From NCBI RefSeq assembly GCF_905171775.1, contig NC_053499.1:81552907-81616906 (forward strand): a stretch of DNA of 64,000 bases. The letters are read 5' to 3'. Position 1 is the stretch's first letter, and each line of letters starts with the position of its first letter. Source of the DNA: Rana temporaria. Lineage: Eukaryota; Chordata; Amphibia; Anura; Ranidae. The position numbers and the translations under genes were made by a program. Below, piece after piece: positions 33,888-43,666 of the stretch. The notes below the pieces were generated by a model, which saw only the letters and a list, made by a program, of their open reading frames with translations, was not told where the DNA came from and searched no databases.

Positions 33888-35124
33888 TGTTACGACCCTG
33901 ATTCTGAGAACACTCTGTCTCAAGTTTAGACTCCAGCTGTAGAGGCCTATCAGAATTAACCACCAGCTCACTCTCACTGAACTATAAGAGTATGGGGTCT
34001 ATATCATCATATCCTCTGATTGGAGCAAAACATGTAGTAATAGTTTAATACTTGTTAAACTATATAGTAACCTTTGTCTAGAGCAATGACAAGGATAAGT
34101 CTTTAGTAAGTGCTTTTTGAATATATAGGTACTGAACTTGAGTCATGTAGGAAATTAGCACTCCTGATATAACATATAGAAGCAAAACCTCAATATATTT
34201 AGAGCAAGTATCTCAATAGTTAATATGTATTTCTGAAAGAGAGAGAAGGAGGTAGTCCAGACTATGGGCAACAACACTAACTATATGGCAAAATAGTCTT
34301 TAAACACAAGCAGTTAAAGAGGTAGTGTGGACCAGGTCAGTTTGCATAGTAGTAGATGGTAATCCCAATGTGCAATAATATGCTCTATATAATTATGCAG
34401 TTTAAGAAGTAGTGTGAACCAGGTCTGTTTGCACAGGAGTAGATGGTAATCCCTTTATGCAGTAATATGCTATATATCCTTATGCAGTTTAAGAAGTAGT
34501 GTGAACCAGGTCTGTTTGCACAGGAGTAGATGGTAATCCCTTTATGCAGTAATATGCTATATATCCTTATGCAGTTTAAGAAGTAGTGTGAACCAGGTCT
34601 GTTTGCACAGGAGTAGATGGTAATCCCTTTATGCAGTAATATGCTATATATCCTTATGCAGTTTAAGAAGTAGTGTGGACCAGGTCTGTTTGCACAGGAG
34701 TAGATGGTAATCCCAATATGCAGTAATATACTCTATATACTTGCGGTTAGGAGGTAGTCCAGACTGGGAAAATAAGCACAGGTGTAACGCTGGTGGTCCT
34801 TCTATCTAGTATAGCAACTAAGATCTGGGTCCAAGTATCCCAAAAGTGAAGTTCAAGGTTGGTGTGAGTTGGTGGAGGTTCTCCAGGTGGCGACAGGGTC
34901 CAACAGGAATATTCCAACAACCTGTCGCCAGTGCTGGAGGTTTAAATAGCCCGGTCTCCCATGCACGCCGAGCGCCGCACACTGGAACGCACTTCCGCGT
35001 TCCAGCGTGGAGCGCAGACGTCCGCGTACCGGAAGTGACGCGGATGTCTTTGTGAATGGAGCGCAGCTGTCATATTAGGTAAAGCTGCGCTCCTAGTACA
35101 TAAATTAACGCTAATAGCGTTACA
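33888..35124 (-). repeat. 3' LTR of gypsy element
   Basis: 1237 bp, seemingly identical to 39386-40622. It contains the last 60 codons of gag-pol (down to 34942), a TATA-like box at 34941-34949, and a tandem array of 87-bp units at 34394-34741. Confidence 0.95.
34305..34741. repeat. 87-bp tandem repeats within the LTR
   Basis: Units begin at 34394, 34481, 34568 and 34655 (exact 87-bp spacing), each with CAGTTTAAGAAGTAGTGTG and GTCTGTTTGCACAGGAGTAG. A more diverged unit precedes them from about 34305. The same array lies in the other LTR at about 39803-40239. On the element's strand it lies downstream of the predicted transcription start, so it would be in R-U5, not the promoter. Confidence 0.9.
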
Positions 35125-38100
35125 TACTCCCCTCCTCAAGGGGGCCCATCCGGGGCGCCTAATAGGAGATGGTTTATCAGGATATTTGTGATGGAACTGC
35201 TTAATAAGTCTAGGGGCATGAATATCTGATGAGCATTCCCAGGAATCATCTGTGGGAGAATAGCCTTTCCAACGAATCAAGTATTGAATGGAAGAACCTC
35301 TCCTCCTAGAATCCAAAATTTTCTCTACTTGATATTCAGTCTCACCAAAAACTTGAACTGGTGGAGGAGGTTGTGGATCTCTGTTTGGAAAAGGGTTTGG
35401 TTTGAAAGGTTTAATTAATGAAACATGGAAGGATGGATGAATCTTCCAATCGGAGGGTAGAATTAATCTGACAGCATTATTGTTAATGATGTGGGAAATT
35501 GGAAAAGGTCCCGTGTACTGACGGCCAAGTTTCTTAGAAGGAATCTTGAGTCGTAAATTCCTAGTAGATAACCATACCAAATCTCCAATCTTATAAGATG
35601 GGGGTTTTGTTCTATGAGAATCGTAGTACTTCTTTTGTCTAATCTGCGCATCTTCAAGATTAGAACGGAGAGTATCTAGAGTATCCTTTATGGTTGATAA
35701 AAGATTCTGAACAGCAGGGACATTAGTTGAAGGAAAAGTAGACGGTAAATTATTAGGATGAAAACCATAATTTGCGTAAAAAGGTGAAAACTGGGAGGAT
35801 GAACTGGAGGCGTTGTTGTAAGCAAATTCTGCATGTGGAAGTAAATGAAACCAGTCGTCTTGGAGGTGGGTGCAGTAACAGCGCAGATATTGTTCCAGTG
35901 TTTGATTTACCCGTTCTGTTTGCCCATTAGTTTGGGGGTGATAGGCGGTAGACATGCGATGATCTATTTGTAGCGTTTGACAGAGAGCTTTCCAGAATCT
36001 GGAAATGAATTGTGAGCCTCTATCTGAAATGATCTGAGATGGTAAGCCATGAAGTTTAAGAATATTGGATATGAAAGCCTTTGCCGTCTCTTGAGAGGTT
36101 GGTAACCTCTTCAAAGGTACAAAATGGGCCATCTTTGTTAAAACATCAACTGTGACCATGATGGTGTTTGTTCCATTTGACCTTGGGAGGTCAACTATGA
36201 AATCCATAGAAATAACGTCCCAAGGTCTATTTGGTACTGGGATAGAAGTTAATAGACCATAGGGAGGTTTTCTAGAATGTTTGTTGGTGGCACAGGTCTG
36301 ACAAGAATTAACATAGTCCTGAACTGTCTTTGTGAGATTTGGCCACCAGTAATTTCTCTTGACTAGATGAAGGGTCTTAGTAATGCCAGGATGTCCTGCA
36401 AGTGGAGCATCATGAAGTTGTTTTAGTAACATAAGTTGCAATTTTGGTGGAACATATATCTTGTTGTTAAAAGTTAATAGTCCGTTAGACTCTTGTTGTA
36501 AACCCATAGGTAAATGAGATCTCTCTTTAGTGAGGGTTTGAATAAGCAACTTATTGAAGGTCATAGTAGTACCCAGAATCCTATTGGATGGAATAATTGA
36601 AAATGGTGGAATCTCCAATGTTTGTTCTTCATGCATACGAGACAAAGAGTCTGCTTTAGTATTTTGAGTGCCAGGAAGGTAGGAAATAACAAAATTGAAT
36701 CTATCGAAAAATAGACTCCATCTGACTTGACGGGCAGAGAGAGTTTTGCAAGATTTTAAGTGTTGTAAATTTCGATGATCAGTGAGGATGGTGATAGTAT
36801 GTGTTGAACCCTCCAGCAAATGTCTCCAGTTAGAGAGAGCATCTCTTATTGCTAGTAATTCTTTCTCGCCAATAGGATAATTTTTTTCCGCTGAGGAGAG
36901 TGTCCTGGAAAAAAAGGCAACTGGATGTAGTGGTTCCGATAATGTAGGTTGTTGGGAGAGTACAGCGCCAAGAGCAAAATGCGAAGCATCTACTTCTAAT
37001 GTAAAATGGTATGATGGATTTGGCAATTGAAGAATAGGAGCAGAAGTGTAACTATTCTTGAGTGTGTCAAAAGATTTCTGTGCTTCATCATTCCAAACAA
37101 AAGGTATCTTTGAACTGGTTAAGCTGGTTAATGGTCTCACAATAGCTGAAAAGTTCTTTATGAACTTTCTGTAGTAATTTGAAAAACCGAGAAATCTCTG
37201 AAGAGCTTTCCTAGTTTGTGGTGAAGGCCAGGACAGAATACAATCTACCTTAGATCGATCCATCTGAACTCCACTAGGAGTAATTTGGTAACCCAAGAAG
37301 GAAATAGTAGTTTGATTGAATACACACTTTTCAAGTTTTGCATACAAAGAGTGTGTCCTAAGCCTAGCCAGAACCCAGCGCACATGTTTGTGATGTTCAT
37401 CCTGATTCTCAGAATAAATTAAGATGTCGTCCAAATAAATTACAACGCAAATATCAAGTAGATCATGAAAAATATCATTAATGAACCACTGAAAAGTTGC
37501 TGGAGAGTTACACAAACCAAAAGGCATTACACAATACTCAAAAAGGCCATATCGGGTTTTGAAGGCAGTTTTCCATTCGTCACCCGAACGGATTCTGATC
37601 AGATTATATGCACCTCTGAGGTCCAGTTTTGTATAGATCTTGGCGTTCTGTAGACGCTCAATGAGTTCCGGAATGAGTGGTAATGGGTATCTATTTTTTA
37701 CAGTGATATTATTGAGGGAACGATAATCAATGATTGGTCGGAGTGAACCATCTTTATTTTTTACAAAAAAGAGAGCTGCACTTGCTGAAGAGGTGGAGTT
37801 CCTAATAAACCCCTTTTTTAGATTCTCAACGAGGTACTCTTTTAAATGTACAAGCTCTGGTTGAGAGAGGGGGTAGATTCGAGCAGTAGGAATAGGACTG
37901 TCGGGAATAAGGTCTATGGGACAGTCGTAAATTCTATGTGGAGGAAGTTTATCTGCATTAGTCTTACTGAATACATCAAGGAAATCATGTAAATATTCAG
38001 GTAGGTCATGTGGAATGGCGTCAGAGAAAGAGATGATGCATGGGGAATAACAGAACTGTTTACAATAATCAGACTGTAAAGAAATTGATTTGGTGGACCA

Positions 38101-39333
38101 TAAGAAAATAGGCTGATGAAGAAGTAACCATGGGAGGCCTAGAACAATGGGAAAGACAGGTGAGGAAATAATATCAAATTTGAGGGTCTCAGAATGACCA
38201 GTGGCACATGTAACCTTTAGGGGAGATGTCTGAGATATAACAGGACCATGAGTTGAACTGGACCCATCAATAAAAGTGAGTGACACTGGATTTTGCTTAA
38301 ACACACAGGGAATTTTATTTGATTCTACAATACTTGAATCTATAAAGTTGCCGCAGGCTCCGCTGTCGACCATTGCTTCAATGGAAATCTCTTCTTGATC
38401 CCACTGTAGAGTAAGAAGGATAAAGATATATCGATTAGACGTGGAAAGGGATGAGTCTAATTTATTAATGTGGGAAAATTTACCTTCAGAGTTTTTCTTA
38501 AGTAGAGGACAGGTAGACACAATGTGGTCTGGAGCTGAACAATAAAGACATAGATTATTGGCTCTACGGCGTTGCTTTTCTGCTGGAGTCAAAGGTCCTC
38601 TTATAGTTCCAAGTTCCATTGGAGACTCTTTTGAAGGCGATCTGAATCTCCTGAAGGAAGTGACTGGGTATGTATTTGCACGTTCTGCCTTTCTCTCACG
38701 CAGACGGCGATCGATAGTCACTGATAGGTGCATGAGGTCTTCTAGAGTATCAGGGAGCACGACGCGAGCAAGCTCATCCTTCATAGCCTCTGATAAACCC
38801 AAACGAAATTGATTTCTAAGAGCAATCTCTGACCATTGGGTCTCCCTGCTCCAGCATTTAAATTCTGAAATAAAGTCCTCCACAGGCCTCTTACCCTGTT
38901 TGAGGGTTCTGATTGAATTTTCAGCTGTTAGCTGTTTGTTAGGATCTTCATATAAGAGAGACATCTCATTAATGAAAGTATCAAAAGCTCCCAAAAGATC
39001 TCCATGTTCTTCTATGTATGTATCAGCCCACACTCTGGGTTCACCTCTGAGATAGGTAACTAAAGTGAGGATCTTTATTCTATCAGAGTAATAAGTGCGC
39101 GGACGTAATTCGTACATCAAACGACATGAACTAATAAATTGTTTATAATTCTTCCTTTCACCAGAAAAAAGTTCTGGTGGGCAGACCTTAGCTTCAGGTC
39201 TGTCTCTAGCTTGTGCATGATTGAGATTGCGTAAGGTATCATTCTGAACACGCAATTCATTCATGTTAGCAGTCAGGTTATCCACTCTTTGGGAGAGTGT
39301 AACTAAATGATTTGCAAGTTCAGCTGGATCCAT
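34942..39333 (-). CDS. Gypsy gag-pol polyprotein with chromodomain (1463 aa)
   Basis: A single frame starting at ATG 39333, about 50 bp inside the 5' LTR. Gag spans about 1-280, with a CX2CX4HX4C knuckle at 262-275. The protease has DSG at 323-325. The RT has YLDD at 633-636. RNase H lies around 778-895. The integrase has an H-H-C-C region at 974-1014 and D1044, D1104, E1140. The chromodomain is at about 1334-1385 (YQVEKILDSRRRG...YLIRWKGYSPTDDSW). The last 60 residues are coded inside the 3' LTR. All catalytic residues are present with no stop, so the element could be active. Gag and pol share one frame, so no frameshift signal is needed. Confidence 0.95.
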   Translation of the reverse strand: MDPAELANHLVTLSQRVDNLTANMNELRVQNDTLRNLNHAQARDRPEAKVCPPELFSGERKNYKQFISSCRLMYELRPRTYYSDRIKILTLVTYLRGEPRVWADTYIEEHGDLLGAFDTFINEMSLLYEDPNKQLTAENSIRTLKQGKRPVEDFISEFKCWSRETQWSEIALRNQFRLGLSEAMKDELARVVLPDTLEDLMHLSVTIDRRLRERKAERANTYPVTSFRRFRSPSKESPMELGTIRGPLTPAEKQRRRANNLCLYCSAPDHIVSTCPLLKKNSEGKFSHINKLDSSLSTSNRYIFILLTLQWDQEEISIEAMVDSGACGNFIDSSIVESNKIPCVFKQNPVSLTFIDGSSSTHGPVISQTSPLKVTCATGHSETLKFDIISSPVFPIVLGLPWLLLHQPIFLWSTKSISLQSDYCKQFCYSPCIISFSDAIPHDLPEYLHDFLDVFSKTNADKLPPHRIYDCPIDLIPDSPIPTARIYPLSQPELVHLKEYLVENLKKGFIRNSTSSASAALFFVKNKDGSLRPIIDYRSLNNITVKNRYPLPLIPELIERLQNAKIYTKLDLRGAYNLIRIRSGDEWKTAFKTRYGLFEYCVMPFGLCNSPATFQWFINDIFHDLLDICVVIYLDDILIYSENQDEHHKHVRWVLARLRTHSLYAKLEKCVFNQTTISFLGYQITPSGVQMDRSKVDCILSWPSPQTRKALQRFLGFSNYYRKFIKNFSAIVRPLTSLTSSKIPFVWNDEAQKSFDTLKNSYTSAPILQLPNPSYHFTLEVDASHFALGAVLSQQPTLSEPLHPVAFFSRTLSSAEKNYPIGEKELLAIRDALSNWRHLLEGSTHTITILTDHRNLQHLKSCKTLSARQVRWSLFFDRFNFVISYLPGTQNTKADSLSRMHEEQTLEIPPFSIIPSNRILGTTMTFNKLLIQTLTKERSHLPMGLQQESNGLLTFNNKIYVPPKLQLMLLKQLHDAPLAGHPGITKTLHLVKRNYWWPNLTKTVQDYVNSCQTCATNKHSRKPPYGLLTSIPVPNRPWDVISMDFIVDLPRSNGTNTIMVTVDVLTKMAHFVPLKRLPTSQETAKAFISNILKLHGLPSQIISDRGSQFISRFWKALCQTLQIDHRMSTAYHPQTNGQTERVNQTLEQYLRCYCTHLQDDWFHLLPHAEFAYNNASSSSSQFSPFYANYGFHPNNLPSTFPSTNVPAVQNLLSTIKDTLDTLRSNLEDAQIRQKKYYDSHRTKPPSYKIGDLVWLSTRNLRLKIPSKKLGRQYTGPFPISHIINNNAVRLILPSDWKIHPSFHVSLIKPFKPNPFPNRDPQPPPPVQVFGETEYQVEKILDSRRRGSSIQYLIRWKGYSPTDDSWECSSDIHAPRLIKQFHHKYPDKPSPIRRPGWAPLRRGVCNAISVNLCTRSAALPNMTAALHSQRHPRHFRYADVCAPRWNAEVRSSVRRSACMGDRAI
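35125..35139 (-). promoter_or_regulatory. Polypurine tract of gypsy element
   Basis: On the element's strand TTGAGGAGGGGAGTA directly precedes the 3' LTR start. This is where plus-strand DNA synthesis is primed in LTR elements. Here it lies within coding sequence (codons about 1399-1403). Confidence 0.75.
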
Positions 39334-39373
39334 CTTGAATGTTTCCCTTTTTTTTTTTTTTTTTTTTAAAGAG

Positions 39374-39384
39374 GTTGGAATATT
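39374..39384 (-). promoter_or_regulatory. Putative self-priming primer-binding site
   Basis: Just inside the 5' LTR (1 base away), the minus-strand sequence AATATTCCAAC is exactly complementary to GTTGGAATATT, located at 40416-40406 in the 5' LTR, where the RNA 5' end is predicted. No TGG-start tRNA-type site is present at the LTR edge. This fits Tf1/sushi-type self-priming. Confidence 0.75.
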
Positions 39385-39385
39385 A

Positions 39386-40622
39386 TGTTACGACCCTGAT
39401 TCTGAGAACACTCTGTCTCAAGTTTAGACTCCAGCTGTAGAGGCCTATCAGAATTAACCACCAGCTCACTCTCACTGAACTATAAGAGTATGGGGTCTAT
39501 ATCATCATATCCTCTGATTGGAGCAAAACATGTAGTAATAGTTTAATACTTGTTAAACTATATAGTAACCTTTGTCTAGAGCAATGACAAGGATAAGTCT
39601 TTAGTAAGTGCTTTTTGAATATATAGGTACTGAACTTGAGTCATGTAGGAAATTAGCACTCCTGATATAACATATAGAAGCAAAACCTCAATATATTTAG
39701 AGCAAGTATCTCAATAGTTAATATGTATTTCTGAAAGAGAGAGAAGGAGGTAGTCCAGACTATGGGCAACAACACTAACTATATGGCAAAATAGTCTTTA
39801 AACACAAGCAGTTAAAGAGGTAGTGTGGACCAGGTCAGTTTGCATAGTAGTAGATGGTAATCCCAATGTGCAATAATATGCTCTATATAATTATGCAGTT
39901 TAAGAAGTAGTGTGAACCAGGTCTGTTTGCACAGGAGTAGATGGTAATCCCTTTATGCAGTAATATGCTATATATCCTTATGCAGTTTAAGAAGTAGTGT
40001 GAACCAGGTCTGTTTGCACAGGAGTAGATGGTAATCCCTTTATGCAGTAATATGCTATATATCCTTATGCAGTTTAAGAAGTAGTGTGAACCAGGTCTGT
40101 TTGCACAGGAGTAGATGGTAATCCCTTTATGCAGTAATATGCTATATATCCTTATGCAGTTTAAGAAGTAGTGTGGACCAGGTCTGTTTGCACAGGAGTA
40201 GATGGTAATCCCAATATGCAGTAATATACTCTATATACTTGCGGTTAGGAGGTAGTCCAGACTGGGAAAATAAGCACAGGTGTAACGCTGGTGGTCCTTC
40301 TATCTAGTATAGCAACTAAGATCTGGGTCCAAGTATCCCAAAAGTGAAGTTCAAGGTTGGTGTGAGTTGGTGGAGGTTCTCCAGGTGGCGACAGGGTCCA
40401 ACAGGAATATTCCAACAACCTGTCGCCAGTGCTGGAGGTTTAAATAGCCCGGTCTCCCATGCACGCCGAGCGCCGCACACTGGAACGCACTTCCGCGTTC
40501 CAGCGTGGAGCGCAGACGTCCGCGTACCGGAAGTGACGCGGATGTCTTTGTGAATGGAGCGCAGCTGTCATATTAGGTAAAGCTGCGCTCCTAGTACATA
40601 AATTAACGCTAATAGCGTTACA
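39386..40622 (-). repeat. 5' LTR of gypsy element
   Basis: 1237 bp, the same length as and apparently identical to 33888-35124. It carries the predicted promoter (TATA-like box 40439-40447) and predicted RNA start near 40416. Confidence 0.95.
40439..40447 (-). promoter_or_regulatory. TATA-like box of gypsy 5' LTR
   Basis: The minus strand reads CTATTTAAA. Its upstream end is 30 nt from 40416, the first base of the 11-mer that matches the primer-binding site. This spacing is normal between a TATA box and a transcription start, so two independent cues point to the same RNA 5' end. Confidence 0.7.
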
Positions 40623-41259
40623 ACTGGGCCAATAAATATCTCAAGACTGATTTTTCTAAGGTTTTATGGACTGATGAAATGAGAGTGAGTCTTGATGGGC
40701 CAGATGGATGGGCCCGTGGCTGGATTGGTAAAGGGCAGAGAGCTCCAGTCCGACTCAGATGCCAGCAAGGTGGTGGTGGAGTACTGGTTTGGGCTGGTAT
40801 CATCAAAGATGAGCTTGTGGGGCCTTTTGGGGTTGAGGATGGAGTCAAGCTCAACTCCCAGTCCTACTGCCAGTTTCTGGAAGACACCTTCTTCGAGCAG
40901 TGGTACAGGAAGAAGTCTGCATCCTTCAAGAAAAACATGATTTTCATGCAGGACAATGCTCCAGCACACGCGTCCAAGTACTCCACAGCGTGGCTGGCAA
41001 GAAAGGGTATAAAAGAAGAAAAACTAATGACATGGCCTCATTGTTCACCTGATCTGAACCCCATTGAGAACCTGTGGTCCATCATCAAATGTGAGATTTA
41101 CAAGGAGGGAAAACAGTACACCTCTCTGAACAGTGTTGGGAGGCTGTGGTTGCTGCTGCACGCAATGTTGATAGTGAACAGATCAAAACACTGACAGAAT
41201 CCATGGATGGCAGGCTTTTGAGTGTCCTTGCAAAGAAAGGTGGCTATATTGGTCACTGA
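40623..41259 (+). pseudogene. Tc1-type transposase, catalytic part (DD37E)
   Basis: This continues the transposase after the gypsy insertion: LWTDEMRVSL (first D), FMQDNAPAHAS (second D) and SPDLNPIENLW (catalytic E). Between the second D and the E there are 37 residues, which is the DD37E spacing, not the common DD34E. A one-base slip near 41130 changes frame before the end; the expected C-terminus (AKKGGYIGH) runs to the stop at 41257-41259. With the early stop and the gypsy insertion, the gene is dead. Confidence 0.9.
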
Positions 41260-41587
41260 TTTGTTTTTGTTTTGTTTTTGAATGTCAGAAATGTATATTT
41301 GTGAATGTTGAGATGTTATATTGGTTTCACTGGTAAAAATAAATAATTGAAATGGGTATATATTTTTTTTTTGTTAAGTTGCCTAATAATTATGCACAGT
41401 AATAGTCACCTGCACACACAGATATCCCCCTAAAATAGCTAAAACTAAAAACAAACTAAAAACTACTTCCAAAAATATTCAGCTTTGATATTAATGAGTT
41501 TTTTGGGTTCATTGAGAACATGGTTGTTGTTCAATAATAAAATTAATCCTCAAAAATACAACTTGCCTAATAATTCTGCACTCCCTG

Positions 41588-41975
41588 TAAAGAGAGGAAG
41601 GAGTAAGGGCGGGTCCCCCTCCACACCCCCATGGGATCTAGCTGTGTGCTTCCTAAGAGGGACCAGCCCCCATCCCCCCCCACCCCCACATAACAACAAC
41701 AACAAGACCCACATGAGTGAAGCAATAGAGGTCATATTCGAGACTGTCAAAATAGTACATTAGAGGGTAAGTAAATCTCAGTGAGTAATAGAAGGGGTAG
41801 AGAGGACGAGAGAGAAGAGGGGAAAAAGATAAAAGAAAAGGAAAAGGACAAGAAAACAAACAAAGGAAAGAAAGAGCAGGACACATACAGGTATCAAGTG
41901 GTTATTTGCACATCCGAATTCTGTATCTACTATGAGTGCTCTATGTATTTCCAATAGTTAGAGATATAAATCCTG
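41588..41975 (-). other. L1-D 3' UTR, proximal part
   Basis: This is non-coding sequence after the L1-D ORF2 stop on the minus strand. It has C-rich/G-rich runs (41660-41690) and a purine-rich stretch (41790-41880). It continues at 33285-33057 on the far side of the Tc1-type element. Confidence 0.75.
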
Positions 41976-43666
41976 CTAACATCTAAATTTCATCTTGTAC
42001 CACTCAGTCCACGGACTCCACCTTTTGCAAGCCATCATATACCTGCCTTGAGATGCTGCGAACATTAGTTCATATCCTATGTGTGTATTGACTGTTGTAA
42101 TTATTTCCTGCAATACGGGAACCCTTTTGTCTTTCCAGTGGCGTGTGATAGCCAATCTGGTACCCAGTAGTATGTGGGAAACAATCCCTCTACTTAGTTT
42201 TGGGATAGTGTCTATCTCCAACGAGAGCACAGCAAACCCCGGTGTTTTAGGCACCCTCTCCTGTACTACTTGGGACACCAGGTCAAAAACTGCGTTCCAC
42301 ATTGGGCGCAAGTGTGGGCATTCCCATAGTATGTGGACTAAAGTACCCACATGGCCACATCCCCTCCAGCATAGTGGAGATGCTTGTGGGCTGAATTTTG
42401 AGATCCTAAAAGGGGTCAAATACCATCTCAGCAGCACTTTCTGGTATTGTTCCCAAAGATTTATGCATCTAGTGGAGGTGTAAGTCGCTTGTAGAGCACG
42501 TTGCCATTGTTCCGATGAGTAAGAAGTAGCCAGGTCCCTCTCCCATGCTTCTATATTGGTGGATTTCGTAAATAGTAGTTTATTATTTATAGCACTATAA
42601 AACAGGGAAATCCCTTTTATGTTAGTATGCTGATTGGTGAGGTATAGTGTTATCCTCCAGTGGAGCTGGATCGAGACAGGCGGACCACTCTTAAGGAAAT
42701 GGTATATTCGCAGGTAAGTAAAGTAGTCAGCCTCCCCCAGGCCAAACTCCACCTGGAGTGATCTAAATGTCTTTCCCCCGGGGCCTATCATTAGATCGGA
42801 AATGTGAGCTATTCCCCTCTTAGCCCATTGAGTAAGGTTTAAGTCTGGAATAACAGCTGTGAGGCATGTTATTGGTAAAGAAAAAGTCTTCCCCGGATGA
42901 TGTAGCCGGGGTATCCGTATAAGCATATCCCACGCTTTCAAAGAGGCCAACATAGTGGGAGACAATCCGTCTGGAAGCCTAGATGGAAGGACAGATGCCA
43001 TTAGAAGATCATAAAGACTTCCAAGGGTATATTGGATTTCCTCCAGTTCTTTCCATCTCTTGGCTGGTGAACTGGGGAACCACGTCTTAAGTTGTGTTAG
43101 AATAGCAGCTGTATGATAGTCTCTAACCACTACATTTCCTACCCCCCCTGCCCCTCTAGAGGCTATGGAATTCCTAAATGCCCACCTTGCTTTCTTGCCT
43201 TTCCATAAGAAACGGTTGATCAGAGCTTGGATTTTAACAAAAAAGGAGTTAGGGGCTGGGATGGGGAGCGTCCTGAACAAGTATATTATTTGTGGGAGGA
43301 CCATCATTTTAAAGGCCGCCAGGCGGCCCGACCACAGCAGTTCGCTTTTAGCCAACTCCTGTAGTTTATCCGGGAAGGATGCCAGAAATGTTGTATAGTT
43401 ATACATATATAGTTCCTTTGATGTAGCTGTCAGTGTGATACCCAAATATTTAATTCCTTTGTTGCTCCAGGTGTATGGAAACCGTGAACTGAGTGAACAT
43501 CTTACTCCATTGCTAATCCCCATACCCAAGATAAAAGACTTATTTTCATTGACTTTGTAATAGGATAGTTTCCCAAACATTTGAAGTGTTTCATGTACCG
43601 CAGCCAGGGAAGTATTGGGGTTTGTAAGCATCAAGATGATGTCGTCAGCAAAGAGTAATGGCTAAA
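41976..43666 (-). pseudogene. L1-D ORF2, RT end and C-terminal region
   Basis: The minus-strand frame begins within the catalytic box (LLFADDIILMLTNPNTS at about 43660-43615). It runs 552 codons through the thumb and the C-terminal Cys/His motif (CWRGCGHVGTLVHILWEC near 42360). The upstream RT motifs are missing: the sequence passes from the linker (DVADAFSHY) straight to LLFADD. It is otherwise open. Confidence 0.88.

Larger units (their letters stand above)
33888..40622 (-). mobile_element. Chromodomain Ty3/gypsy LTR retrotransposon, intact and young
   Basis: Two 1237-bp LTRs (TGT...ACA ends) are flanked by the 5-bp duplication ACTGG (33883-33887 and 40623-40627). I see no difference between the LTRs by eye. 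A single long gag-pol frame lies between them on the minus strand. The minus-strand 5' LTR is at 39386-40622. Domain order protease-RT-RNase H-integrase-chromodomain marks a chromovirus-type gypsy element as found in fish and amphibians. All parts needed for movement appear present. Confidence 0.95.
33286..41587 (+). mobile_element. Tc1/mariner-type transposon (DD37E), with nested gypsy element
   Basis: Terminal repeats CAGGGAGTGCAGAATTATTA (33286) and its complement (ending 41587) are flanked by TA on both sides. Without the gypsy insertion the element is about 1.56 kb, a normal Tc1 size. It carries a decayed transposase gene on the plus strand. It sits in the 3' UTR of L1-D. Confidence 0.95.

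Noticed and set aside
34846..35055. 69-codon plus-strand frame found in both LTRs
   Set aside because: It is antisense to the element and identical in the two LTRs only because the LTRs are identical. No domain.
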